The notes under the pieces were generated by a model. That model was given only the letters and a program-made list of their open reading frames with translations, did not search any database and had not been told where the DNA came from. The position numbers were made by a program, and so were the translations under genes. From NCBI GenBank assembly GCA_013397845.1, contig VZTG01001078.1:599291-663290 (forward strand): a stretch of DNA of 64,000 nucleotides. Direction: 5' to 3'. Shown here piece after piece: positions 1-11,700 of the stretch (the first letter of the stretch is position 1; every line of letters begins with the position of its first letter). Source of the stretch: Melanocharis versteri (lineage: Eukaryota; Chordata; Aves; Passeriformes; Melanocharitidae).

Positions 1-712
1 TAAAACAAATAGCTCTGAAAATGGCTGGAGGACCAGTGCAGTGCTGACGGGGAGGTGAATCAAAAGATGCACAATCTTTAAGGTTTCATTGTGACAGTCC
101 TGCATTGAAGGCATGAGGAAACTCATCTGAGTCATGCTGTGTTATAACATTTATCATAAAGCAATGCTGTTAATGCAAGCAGACAAGACAAGTCACAGTC
201 TGATGTATTAGTCCAGAGAGAACAGGAACAGATAGATTTTCTACAAACAAGCTTAACCCAAAATAAATATAAAAGCATCTTTGTTCTTTGAAACGGCCCT
301 CTCATTGATACTATTCATACTTTTTTTTAGAAATTCTTGGTTTTAAATTAGTGTTTTGAGTACAGCCTATTCCTCCGGCCAAAAGGTCAAAGGAATTTTA
401 AAGCTGGTACATTTCTATTAAAAGTACAGCAGCTCTTCCCTCCATCCCAAAAGTCCTGGAAAGGAGAGCAGCTCAAGGCAATTGGCTGCTGCACCAGATG
501 GTGAAACAATTGTGCCTGGGTTCTTCCCTGAACTGCCCTGCTTCCCTTCCCTTGCCACTTTTCCTATGCTGCTTCCAGCCATTCTGCACACAGTCCTTCC
601 ACTGGGGAGGATGAGAGTTTGTCCATATGTCAAACTATTGGTAGTCACTTCTAACCAGAAAAGAGACGTGACACGCCACAATGATACCCTGTCCTCCAGA
701 GCACTCTCACAG
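1..712. other. Single-copy A/T-rich sequence, no feature recognised
   Basis: No repeat family, RNA gene or coding exon is recognised. Overlapping open frames of 90 and 100 codons on opposite strands between about 418 and 754 have no domain-like composition and lie in a slightly more G+C-rich patch. I treat them as chance frames. Confidence 0.6.
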
Positions 713-782
713 CATTGCAAAGCACTTCAGGAAAGGTATAAACCATCAGGCTGAAGATGAAACTGAGACACAGAATTAGCCA
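713..782 (-). repeat. MIR-like ancient SINE fragment (weak)
   Basis: The stretch contains a degraded match to the reverse complement of the MIR 3' half: a segment like AAAGCACTT followed about 35 bases later by GATGAAACTGAGACACAGA, which resembles the MIR antisense core. MIRs are amniote-wide tRNA-derived SINEs that are long inactive. The match is short, so it could be chance. Two better MIR candidates in the window (near 18.8 kb and 42.8 kb) make an old MIR here plausible. Confidence 0.45.
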
Positions 783-1077
783 CGCTAAAAATACAGCAAT
801 TACTGAAAGCAGCCACTAATTACCAGTTTCTCTTTTTCACTTCCATTTTTCCCATCATCTTTGAAAAGTTATGCCAGATCTTGCTTTCTCTGGTTGTTGG
901 CTTGTAAAGAATAACAAAATGTTGCAAATCTCTTTCCCCTGTGGGAATCACACAAGTAATAATGTGGCTTCATAGCATTACAGAGCTGAATAACAAGGAG
1001 AGATAATGCCAGGGCATGACACCAAAATCCAGTTCCTGGTCCTTAACCTTCTAGAACTGCAGAAGTACTAGATTTCC

Positions 1078-1165
1078 TAGGCAGCAGGACCATCATTATC
1101 TTCAAGTCTGACCTCCTGAATAATGAAGGCCACAGAATTCCATTCAGTAATCCAGTCAGAGGAGG
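1078..1165 (-). repeat. Ancient amniote CR1-type LINE 3' fragment
   Basis: The segment includes GGACCATCATTATCTTCAAG, then TCTGACCTCCTG and GGCCACAGAATTCCA. This order matches, from memory, the antisense 3' region of an old CR1 family common in turtles and crocodiles and found as relics in birds (blocks like GTCTGACCTCCTGCATAA and GGCCACAGAATTTCAC). It is too diverged and short to assign a subfamily. Orientation is inferred from that consensus. Confidence 0.65.
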
Positions 1166-4100
1166 GAACTAATAAGCAATGCTTGATTCTGCCTGCTGAA
1201 GCAGCTCTTGAGACTAGTTGTAAGGTTAAAAGGAGGATATCTACTGGCTGCTCCATTCCAGACAGTAAAAGCTAGATTAACTCTATACTGTCCATATTTA
1301 AAAATGGGCAGAATTTTCTTACAAACCCTTATCCTCATTTATCTGCTCATTTATCCACTCTCCCAGGCTGTATCTACATGCACAGAGCCATTGCCCTAAA
1401 GCCCTGAGCTAAGACCAGCTATGCAGCAGATCTGATCAAACCTACGTCCTCAGTCCAGCCCAGTCCTGGAGCCTTCACCAAGGAGATGAGCCAATCCCTT
1501 TCACCACCACCCTTCCAATACACACTTTTCTACACTCTGTTTTATATTTGTTTGCACAAACATATGCCGTGAGCTCAGAAAGTCTGTCAGCAATTCACAG
1601 ATGGCCACACTCAAATAAGCAGCTTTGATAGAGATGCAAGGTCTGACTAAAGATGTTAGAAATCTCTAATATGACTTGAAGCATCTCGTAATGTGAAATC
1701 TGGGTTAGCCTTGTGCAGAAACAAAGGCCAGCTGCCCTATGAATTCAGTTTTATGTTCTGAATTACTCTAATTCCTGACATTGTTTGGCAATTTGGGACT
1801 GATAAAATATGCAAGAAGGTTGCCTGAAAGTTGCATTTGAATTTAATGCTGTTGCCAGATCTCATAGAAAATGTCATATAAAGAGGAGCATTTATCAGAG
1901 CTCTAAGGCCAGACCCAACACCTGTCAGTTTTCCAGGGAAGCCCACGATGCCTGTTTGTCATGAACAAAAGTAAACTGTGTATTACTCACAGTTACAGAA
2001 AGAGCAAAATATCAAAACATTGCTGGGGTTGCAGCCCACACTGCCTTTTCTCACTGCTGCTTTACAGTTCTATATTGCCTAGAAAAATCAGCAGGGAAGG
2101 GAGAGGAAATGGAAGAAAACAATCTGAAAATAAGTTTGGCAAGGCATTTGTATCTCAAATACTGGAAAAACCTTGCTTCTAAGATGACTTTTATCCTTAT
2201 TTCATAGGAATTAGACAATGCCAAATGAGCAGAACGAAAAACAAGAAAACAATAATAGCATCAAATTCACAGCAGAGAAATCACAGTAAAACCCACAGCA
2301 TTATCTCCTTCCTTCAGGAAAATACATAACAGAAGTGCCAGTGCCAAACTATCCAGAACAGGGGCAAATTTATCATAGGAGAAGGTTCAGCACAAGCTGC
2401 AATTTGGCTGCATTTTAAGCAAATGAACAGTAGCCCGCGGCAGCAGATGCTACCCCGGTTATGAGCCCTCCCTTGCAGAGCTCTCCTAATTCCCACCCGA
2501 GGGGCTTCTTCTCAGTCCCTTCACTGTGGCCAGGCTGAGGACATTTGCTGGCTACAGGCCAGGCAGGAGAGTCCATTCCCAAAACACTCAGTGTATCCCA
2601 AAGCTGCTGTGGGGATATCCACAAGAAAACAAGGCTCTCCCACAGCTCTGACCTTTCCTTTTCTGCCCAGGCATCAAAATCCTGCAAACCCCGTGGCCCA
2701 CAGAGCCCCATATCCTCCTGCAGTATGAGAGTCACTCCTGTGATAGCAGTGGAGGTTCCTCTGGCAGTCCTACTTTTTCAGGGGATTCCTGTGAAAACCT
2801 AGTTTCACTTCTTTTCCGAGAGGCCTTGATGATAACTGGTCTTGCCCTAGGCATCCTAATTTGACCAAAGGGTACGTTCCACCATATCAAATGTGCCTCC
2901 CATGTAACTCACAGGCTCGCCTCTGTAAAATTGTAACTTAATGATATTTAAAATACTGCAGTTACCTCCTTTTTTTTGTATGTGTAAATGCTGCAGCTTG
3001 ACAAAGGTGCCTTTCCTCTCTCCACCCTGTGCTGTGCAGATGCCCTCTGTGTGTGCCCATTTGGCAGCAATTGGTTTGGGTCAATGGTTTATTAGCCATT
3101 TGTTTGCTGGCTGAAAGGCCTCACGCAGATGCTGGATGCTTTGTTTTCTTTTCCTGATTGCTTTCACACATGCAGCTGTTAAGCACATGCTGATGGATCA
3201 AATGAAACTGTTACACACCTAAAGTCTCACCAAGCATGCCAGGTGAGGAGCACGTGTAAGTGCCTGCTTTGTTCCGTGGTGCTCTTGCCAGCCTGTCACC
3301 TCTGTGGCTTCCTCAGCTTGCAAAATAGTTTGAGTGTTAAAAAAACTCCAATCCCAGCCCATTTGTGCATCTTGGAACAAAGCTCATCCTCCAAAAACTT
3401 CCTACTTAATTTATATTTTGCAAGCTTTTAAGAAAATAGGCACAATTTGAAATACAATATATCATCTCTCCTCAAACTGTAGTGGAATTACTTACAAATA
3501 AGCATCATTGTCTCTACTGGATGGATTTAGACATAATTTTTACCATTTTGCCCCCCCGTGGCTCATATTGACAACATGGCTTAAGCTCATCAATTCTGGT
3601 TTAATTATAGGCATGTTGAATCCAAATACTAATTTCCATCAAGCATTCCATAGTTTCAGCTGTAATACATTGATATGTTAAATAAATACATCAAATAAAT
3701 TAGATGGGAAAAGCTTCCAAATTTCAAGCTGTGCTCATTTACTTATTCTATCATTAGAGAAAAAAATATCCTGAAGTGCAGTACTTGTTACAAACACTTG
3801 TGAAAAACTCAGATTTAATAAACAAGTGCTCACAAACATATTTTGAGTGCAATTTCTCTTCCTGCAGTTCCACCTTTTGCGAAGCTGAAGGTACAGCTTT
3901 TGCAGCAAGGACAGTCATTGTGTCTTTGAACAAACAGAATTCATTCAGTGACAGGTTTATTGCTTGTTTACCCCAGAAATATTTCCTACAGTGGGCATCA
4001 TGGAAAACTGCAAGAAACCAGAACATTAAAGGTGTTTTCAATTGCCTGATATGGGATTCTACAGCTGGAATGGTATTTAATAAAACAATGTTCTCAACTC

Positions 4101-5367
4101 ACATTGTCACATCCAAGAAGAACGCTTGGATGCATGAGATAAAATGGTTGGGTTCACTAGAAAAATTGGATTTTATTTGTTTTCTGTCAATATTTTCGGT
4201 TGACTAAAGCAAGACTTGAATCTTCCTGACACCATAATTTCATTGAATCTCAGGATCTGCACAGAACTGAATAACTCTACTTGCTTGAACTGTCAATTTT
4301 ATTGCTTTAAAAGCTTATGGAAGCAAGGACTGAACTGTAAATTTGACAATGTTGTAGGATACAAAAATGTTGCATTTAAAAACATCCCTCAAAATTCTTT
4401 TTCAAAATGGCAGGATTAGGGACAAAGGTCACATTTCTGACATTATTTACAGTCAAGTTGCTCAGATTACTTATGGAAAAAGCAGCCCTGAGATTTATAC
4501 CCACAATCACCCATGATTGCAATATGTGTTCTGGTGGAAAGGTAAGACCAACTCCAGTGAAGAAAAAGCCTGAGATGAGAAATGTTGGCTAATACACACG
4601 GCAGCATTTCTACCTGCAAATTACCCAAACATAAAGAGCTAAGAGTCAGTCTAAAGTCTCTGTCTAAATACTGTATTTTCCTCCCCACAGCAGGAGAGGA
4701 ACTTCAGCATGAGAGAGCACTAAATCAGGGAAGAGACAACACAAACTTTAAATGAACAAGAGATTTCAAGAGGTCTTAGAGGAGTTAATTCTATTTCCCA
4801 CTAGAAAATGAGGTTTCTTACCTGACTGGAATATGAAAGAGCAAACTCTGAATGGTCTTTTCTTGTACTTTCTCTGAGTATAATTCATCTTATCATTTCT
4901 CTGCTATTCCTTAAAACTGATTTCAATGGGTGCCTAAGCAGCACTGCCACACAGGCTCTTGAGATGTCTCAACAAAGCGCAATATCACAATGCTACACTG
5001 ACCACTGCAGAGTCAAGGCTTTGGGCTCAAATTTAAATATATTTTCCCTGCCTTGGATCCTTCCATAACTCTCCCTGCCATCAAAGCTGAGCATCAGTAA
5101 GTGAGAACAGGATATGCATTCCTTAGACAACCACCTGTGTTTAAGTTTCAGGTGAGTAAACCCTCTCCCCCATCCACTCTGCAGTTTTGAAAAGCTGAAC
5201 TTCCATGGCATCAAGTCATCCTCAGAAAAGATCTTCACCTCAGAGGCATGACAGGGCACCCATCAGCAGCAACTTATTTGAAGGAAGAGCTGAAAGCAAT
5301 GCTTAAATAAAAAAAAAGTCGAGGCTGAAATGGGGATGTTTGGTAGGGTGAGTCAAATTCCATTCAA
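1166..5367. other. Single-copy A/T-rich sequence
   Basis: No gene, RNA or clear transposon is visible. The longest open frame (3776-4207, plus, 143 codons) encodes a protein without recognisable domains. A C7 homopolymer lies at 3551-3557. The block at about 3040-3230 is smooth, CpG-poor single-copy sequence that might be conserved non-coding DNA, but nothing in the window alone proves that. Confidence 0.55.
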
Positions 5368-5412
5368 AGTCACAGAATATCAAATTCTATCTGACTTGAA
5401 AGGGATTTGGGT
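5368..5412 (-). repeat. Possible degraded CR1 3' tail
   Basis: CACAGAATATC is followed, after a small insertion, by TGACTTGAAAGGGATTT. This resembles the antisense CR1 3' end (CACAGAATATCCTGAGTTGGAAGGGACC in avian copies). The match is under 50 bases and imperfect. A T-rich tract follows at about 5411-5460. Confidence 0.35.
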
Positions 5413-7847
5413 TTTTTCGTTTAGGGTTTTTTTTATTATTATTTTGTTCTGGAATTTTTAATAACCTGAAATTTCTTAAAATAAAACAGTTGAAGCACAA
5501 AGAGTCCAATTAAGTATTGCCCAGACGACGAAACAAGCCAGGTACGTCAAGAAAATTCAAATTAACACTCATCTCAGGCTTCGAATCAAGTGTCAGTTAG
5601 TTCATTTTTATTTTAATTTATTGTAGTCAACATCAGTTAAAGCTGGAGACATTTGTTCTCTTGCTAATGATATACACATAACTCCCACTTACATCCCCTT
5701 GCTCCTTCCAATTAAGCACAACTTCAGAACATTTCAGCTAGAAGGCTTATCTGGCACAGATTATTCACTGTATCATATGGATTCAGGTTCTTATTTCTGG
5801 AAGCTCTTTAGAGTAGCAATTTGTTCTTTGTTTAGCGCATTTTGCAGTGTATGGTGCTAAATAAGCTTAGGGAGTGCTATTCACTGAGGCATGTTTGTGC
5901 TCAGTGGATCCAGCACTGCCTTGTGCTTTGTTCTTTCAATCTGTGCAAACTCCCTCTCCAATGCAGTGTGTAAAATCCAGGCTGCCTGTAAATCAGTCTG
6001 GTTCTTAAGGAAATCTTCAGACTAAACATGCAGAAATCAGCGGGTCTGAAGAGCACTGCAGGTGGAAATGCAGCACACACTGTATTACCTTGCTATTCCC
6101 AAAGCACACACAACAAGCACCAGCTCGTGGCTTATCTCCCCTGCACAGCCTATTGCCTTCCTTGCCACATGGCTCTGACACATCCTGTGTGCACACTGGG
6201 AAAATGTAACACCAACTGAGCAACCAAGCAACACCAGTGCCTTGGCTTCTCCAATTCAAGACAGCTTGTCCAAGTTAACCACTGAATTGTTGCACTATCC
6301 CTTTACTCTTCAGCCTTGTTGAAATGAACTTTGGAAAGTAAAAAGAAATAGCATTATTCATCTGAGCCCTGGAATAGGTTTCCCCATTACTGCAGAACAT
6401 GTGATGTTTTGTGAAAGCATCACATTTGTTTAGCTTCCAGCTCCATCCTGTGAACTCTCGGGCTCTCTGGACAAGTAAAACTGATACAGGGTTGATGTCT
6501 AACAGAGGTGAGAGTATTACAGACCTCCCTCTTTTCCCCTTCAGGAGCCTGAGAAGGCCTTACTGGCAAACTGCACATGAGCATAGCTTTGCCAGGCCAA
6601 GCTTTTGGTCAAGAAAAACAGCACCATCCAACAAGGTGCATGTCCTTCCAATGCAGACAAACATCAGGGAGCAGCTTAGTAAATACCATTTCACCTAGCA
6701 CCACTAATCTGAGAAAGAAGCGCTTTCCTCCAATAAACTGTAGGGAATCTCCTCAGTTTCAGTTAAGTCATTATGGTTGTTAAGGAAATTGAAAATAGGG
6801 AATTAGTAATTTTCACTCTTTATAGGTTTTCCCTCAAGGAAAGGGAAATTTAACTTAACAAATTTTGTATCTTTTGTAACACTCATCCCCTCGACTCACA
6901 CATTAGAGGAAGGGATGTTTAGATAAGATGCCATAAGTTATTATGAGAACTGTGTAGCCAAGGCATGAAAATAGTCATGCTCTCAGTTGACTGATACAGG
7001 AGAGGGCTTGTAATACCTATAGGTTATGAGACATTCGAACCCAGACGGAATCCCTAGGATGATTGGAAGGATACTTCCACTGAGCACTCGATTTCTGAAG
7101 TTGCTATACAAACCAAACAATCTGTTCAAAACACTGAAGAGGCTTAAGTGCTTAAGCTATTGACACTGCTTCCTCTGATGGAGATCCATAAAACTAGAGA
7201 TAAGAGTATGCCGAAGAGATTTCCATTCATGGAATAGAGAAATTTCACAGAGCTACAGGGCCAGGCTCCTGCCTTAACTCAGATCAGCATCAATCTGTAG
7301 AAACCTCACCACCTTGCCCGTCATGGAACTGCCTCAAAACTGTCCTTAAACAGCTTTAGCAAAAGGAAATATTTCAGGTTTCCAGTCTGTTGACCTGATT
7401 TTAGTCACACCTACTTGACTGTTCAGCTCTTAATTATAGGTGATTCTTACTTAGTATAAACTGAAATAGCTTATCATCAGTGCCAATTTATACCACATAA
7501 GGGCTTGGCTCACTGACTTTTTTAAAATGATGCTTGATTCACTCCGAAGCATATGGGGGTGAAATCAGGCTTCGTCTCTTCTTTACATTAAAGGTTCAAG
7601 CCAAAAGCTTAATTTTGAAAAGGAGGCTGACAGAACAATTCTTCTGTAATATGTAGATTAGCAAGAGAGGATGTGTGCTAGTTAGCATTAAATGTTATGG
7701 TCCTTCCCTCCTTCTGCATGTCCCAACCTACTGTAACACTTAACCCAGTCTCCAAACAAACAACTCCTTCAGGTTGCATGTGATCTCACAGCTGCTTCTG
7801 ATGCTCCCAGACCACCCTAAAAGGGATTTTATGCATATATATTATGT
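5413..7847. other. Single-copy A/T-rich sequence
   Basis: It begins with a T-rich simple tract (5411-5460) and otherwise shows no repeat, exon or RNA gene I can recognise. Open frames stay below 100 codons and overlap one another in different frames, as expected by chance. Confidence 0.6.
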
Positions 7848-8195
7848 CAAAGAATCCTTTAGGTTGGAAAAGACTTGTGAGACCACCAAGTACAACAGTT
7901 AACCCAGCACTGCCAAGTCCACCGTGTCCCCAGATGCCACATCTGCTTGTCCTTTAAATACCCCCAGGGAAGGTGACTCCATCACTTCCCTGGGCAGCCT
8001 GTTTCAGTGCTTTATAACCCTTTTGGGGACTTGTGCTTTAGATCCTTCACCTGCTCCATTGCTCTCCCCCAGACAACTCCAAGACCCCAGTGTGCTCCTT
8101 TTAGCCAGTGGCCCAAAAGATCACAGGATTTGAAGTGCAGCCCCACCAGTGCTGAGTACAGGAGGACAATCTCTGCTGGCCACACTGGTGCTGAA
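7848..8195 (-). mobile_element. CR1 LINE, 5'-truncated 3' portion with an internal deletion
   Basis: Bases 7848-8024 match the antisense CR1 3' end well: TTTAGGTTGGAAAAGACTTG near the left edge, then AACCCAGCACTGCCAAGTCC, ACTTCCCTGGGCAGCCTGTT and ATAACCCTTTTGGGGA. The next recognisable piece (CCTTCACCTGCTCCATTGC at about 8043, then GGCCCAAAAG...ACAGGATTTGAAGTGCAGCC and CACCAGTGCTGAGTACAGG) belongs a few hundred bases further along the CR1 consensus. The intervening part is missing, so the copy is internally deleted near 8025-8042. Similarity fades after about 8195. The element is a dead fragment of the non-LTR retrotransposon family dominant in birds; no reverse transcriptase or endonuclease coding sequence is present. 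Part of it is repeated again at 8395-8560, on the far side of the single-N gap. Confidence 0.88.
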
Positions 8196-8391
8196 CAGTG
8201 GCTCCCATCTCCTCCTTTTTGTTGCCTGTGGGCATTGGTGCAGAGGCACTTCTGCTGGGCGATTGATCCCTCCACCTCTCCCTGGCCATCCTCAGGTATT
8301 TACACAGTTTGTAACACGTCCCCAACCCTTGGGCCTTTGCTGCCTCATGGATCTCCATCCCCTACCCTCCACAGAGCCAGCAGACTGAAGG
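8025..8391. repeat. Direct repeat copy A (367 bases), ends at a one-N gap
   Basis: This segment recurs at 8395-8757. Its right edge falls exactly at the N at 8392. The last 240 or so bases of the two copies differ at one visible position (CTG versus CCG in GTTGCCTGTGG). The first 80-100 bases carry most of the differences, including a missing GATC and an added TG. The left part is CR1; the right part is not recognised. The layout fits overlapping ends of two contigs that were not merged. Confidence 0.9.
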
Positions 8392-8392
8392 N
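8392..8392. other. Assembly gap of one N
   Basis: A single ambiguous base separates two near-identical direct repeats. In this context it reads as a scaffold join and not as an isolated uncertain base call. Confidence 0.8.
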
Positions 8393-8394
8393 CT

Positions 8395-8757
8395 GGGGAC
8401 TTGTGCTTTTCACCTGCTCCATTGCCCTCCCCCGGACAAACTCCAAGACGCCAGCGTGTTTCTTTTAGCCAGTGGCCCAAAAGTGATCACAGGATTTGAA
8501 ATGCAGCCCCACCAGTGCTGAGTACAGGAGGACAATCTCTGCTGGCCACACTGGTGCTGAACAGTGGCTCCCATCTCCTCCTTTTTGTTGCCCGTGGGCA
8601 TTGGTGCAGAGGCACTTCTGCTGGGCGATTGATCCCTCCACCTCTCCCTGGCCATCCTCAGGTATTTACACAGTTTGTAACACGTCCCCAACCCTTGGGC
8701 CTTTGCTGCCTCATGGATCTCCATCCCCTACCCTCCACAGAGCCAGCAGACTGAAGG
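8395..8757. repeat. Direct repeat copy B (363 bases), begins after the one-N gap
   Basis: Near-identical to 8025-8391. Most mismatches to copy A lie in its first 80-100 bases, next to the N, as expected of lower-quality contig-end sequence. It then continues into unique sequence after CTGAAGG at 8757. The same 79-codon open frame appears in each copy (8149-8388 and 8515-8754), which reflects the duplication and not a gene. Confidence 0.9.
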
Positions 8758-11700
8758 AACTCTCCAGCACACCATCCCTCAAACATCTGTGTGTGCCTCC
8801 AGGCTTATGTCTAAACACACGGTTATATGTTCCCTGTCTTGCCTGTAGGGATTGACATTTTCATAAAATTTTACATATGTTTGTACATGAATGCAAATAA
8901 GAGCAAGTTCAAAGCCCAATTAATGTGCTTTATATTTTAATGAGCATTATGGGCAGTGATAAAAATACCTATCAGTCTCCAGTCCTGAAATTACTAACTC
9001 ACACAGTCAAAACAAGGCAAACAAGAGTTACAAGGCTTCGCCTTATTTATTTGTAACAAAATTGCAATTTTTCCTGCTACTTTTACATAAGGTGCATCTC
9101 TGGGTTGAAATTGGAAACCTCTATCTCCAAAACTCTATGTTTTAAGACATTACCTAAAACACACTCTAAGTTTTAATCTCAATGTGAAGAAAAGAAAAGT
9201 AATGTTGGTTGTAGTATTAAACTCAGTTTTATTTCATGCATTTAGAACACTGGAGTGTTTGCTTGAACACACATGACAAGACACACATCAAAGCAGCTGC
9301 CTATTGAGTCGGCTCCCTGCAGTACCAGAATCTTAGTGAAAGGTAAGTGCCAGGAAAGGACAAACTGGCTCCTGACTTCAGAGGAGACCCTGTCATACCC
9401 TGCAGCAAGAGATCCAATTACAGTTACCACCATTAGCCAAGGTCAGGAAACTATTGAACACCGTTAAAAGTTCATCCACAGTATTTACCTCAGCAAGCTC
9501 CAGCAATCATGAATTCCACTGGCAGAAAACATATTGGCCTGGTTACTGCCTCTTATCTGAGATGGGCCCTAAGCTAAACATGCTAAGAAATGTTTGGATC
9601 TAAGGATTAGGGTCAACACTATTTTAATTCATAGTAACGCTTTCATATTGGCTTACTGGCTTCTCTCAGGCTTCTACCTGAGTCCTGTAAAGCCTGATGA
9701 GCACACCTGACTAAAAGCCCATGGGATGATGTCACTAACCTCAGCTGATTACTTATCACCTCAGGACTGCAGAATGTCACAGAAATAAGTATTGGAGGTT
9801 AGCTTTATAAAAGGGTTGGAGACATTTATGGTTGTGAATAATGCATGTATCTCTGCAAGGTAAGTTGAGGCTTACAGGTAGGACTTTCAAATGCTCCTCA
9901 CTGAGTGCAACTAGAATGTTCAAGTCAGAACCTTGACCTAGCAGGAGTTTTTAAAGCCCCTCATGTCCATCCCTCCTCTTGAGCCCACGTGAACTGAGCT
10001 TTCTGTGTGTCGGCCAACCTGACAGCACATCTGCATAGAGCCACAGCACTTTAAAACTACATTGCCGGTGCAAAAGAGTGAAAACTAGAGCTGCTGCCAT
10101 CAGCAGAAGGCTACAGACAAAAGCATTGCAAAGATATTTTAATTATCTGAAAAAGAAGCACTAAAAATTTAATTTTAAAACTTGCTGCATTGCTCTATTA
10201 CAATGCAGGGTATTATCTTGAATTCAGGCTCAAAGGGGTCTTTTTTGACAGAAGCCCACATCTTTGAGTGTCACTGAGGACACAGTGGGTAAAGAAAGCT
10301 GCAGGCTGTGTTGGACTTCCCTTTCCATGGCCTAAAACTGGTCCCAACCAGCAGGATGGAGTCATGAGTGACACTGTCCTTGACCCGAATATCAGCAACA
10401 CCTCTGGTCAGTTACAGGCAGGAAAGTCAGCCACAGCATCCTCCTGAGAAAGGCCTGGTTTTACATATGAGATGGGCCCACAAGATACACCTCATCCCTT
10501 AACTCAGTCTGCCCTTAAACCACTGTGAGCTCCAGGAGTGCGGGAATGGCCCTTCCGCCCTGTCCAGCCTCTGCAGGTAGTGGAGACTCTGATAAACAGC
10601 GAGCATCTTTCCAGTCTTGTCCCATCCCAACAGGATGTAACAGTTATCCTGAACAGTGCATTTTTCAAGAAAGCACTGATGCTCTCTCCTTTTTGCAATG
10701 GAAGAACATGGAGTACGTATTTACCACTTGGAGTAAGGAAGAATCTGCTGCAAAACTTGTAGCTACAAAAACCGGTGTGAAAAACTTTCAATGTACTTAC
10801 TGTAAACCTGACTGTTTACATTTTAAAGAGGTGGTATTATTCCGGCATTAAAGTATTTTTTAAAATCATCTCACGTCTCTAAAATACCTAAAGGATTTTG
10901 TTTTTTAATTAATCTTAACATGTAAATGAATTAACTAATATAATTGGTCTTTTCAGAAAGTTAATTCTGTACTCAAAGAGTAGATGCTGCAATTTTGGTG
11001 CCACATAAACTATTCTTCACAGATAAAAAGTAGTTTTAATTATCAAATCTTCATTAGCAAAGTTTTGGCTGATGAAGAATACTTTGATCTGTGCATGATA
11101 ACGAATCTTTACTTCAATTTGATAGGTAAGGCTGGATTTCTTCAGCTAGCAACCCCCTGTCAAGCACATTTTTGTAAATGGGATTTCTGGGCAGGTGAAG
11201 GCACACTGGTTAAGATTTCCAAAGGAACTGGTGACTCAAGATGGCTGAAAGTTTTCAGTGTCCAACTTAATGGCACCTGTGTTTCAAGATTTCCAACATT
11301 TCTGTAAACAAAGTACCCAAAGCGGAATGCCCAAAGTAATACATCTGTCAGTAGTTAGTTAACAACCAGCAGAACTAAGCAATTATAAATGAAAATATTA
11401 TAATCATAAAACTGGTGAATGAAAAAAAAAAACTTAATTACTTTGAAACACTTATCCATCAAAGGAGATTCCCAGGTCACTCAGGACTGACTCTGAAAGG
11501 AATCAGAGTTTCTGCACCAGAGGGAAGCAGTAACACAACACCAGCAGTGGCCAACTCCCTCAAGGAGAGTGAATGAGTGAGTGAGGGTTGTGAGACAACC
11601 TCTGCAGCGAGGTGTTACACTCATTAAATCCATTCACACGTCACACAGACACTGGGATAGCCCAGGATACGGGCATGTGGAGAGGAAGGCATAGTTAAAA

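Noticed and set aside
3776..4207. 143-codon plus-strand open frame
   Set aside because: No domain resemblance and no promoter or splice context. A 95-codon frame runs on the opposite strand over much of the same bases.
8149..8754. Two identical 79-codon open frames (8149-8388 and 8515-8754) that look like a duplicated gene
   Set aside because: They are identical only because the underlying segment is duplicated across the one-N join. Their first part is antisense CR1, and no domain is recognised.
10525..10851. Open frame ending in a CxxC-containing segment that looks like a C2H2 zinc finger
   Set aside because: Only one terminal histidine is present and the spacing does not fit C-x2-C-x12-H-x3-H. 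There is no linker or second finger.
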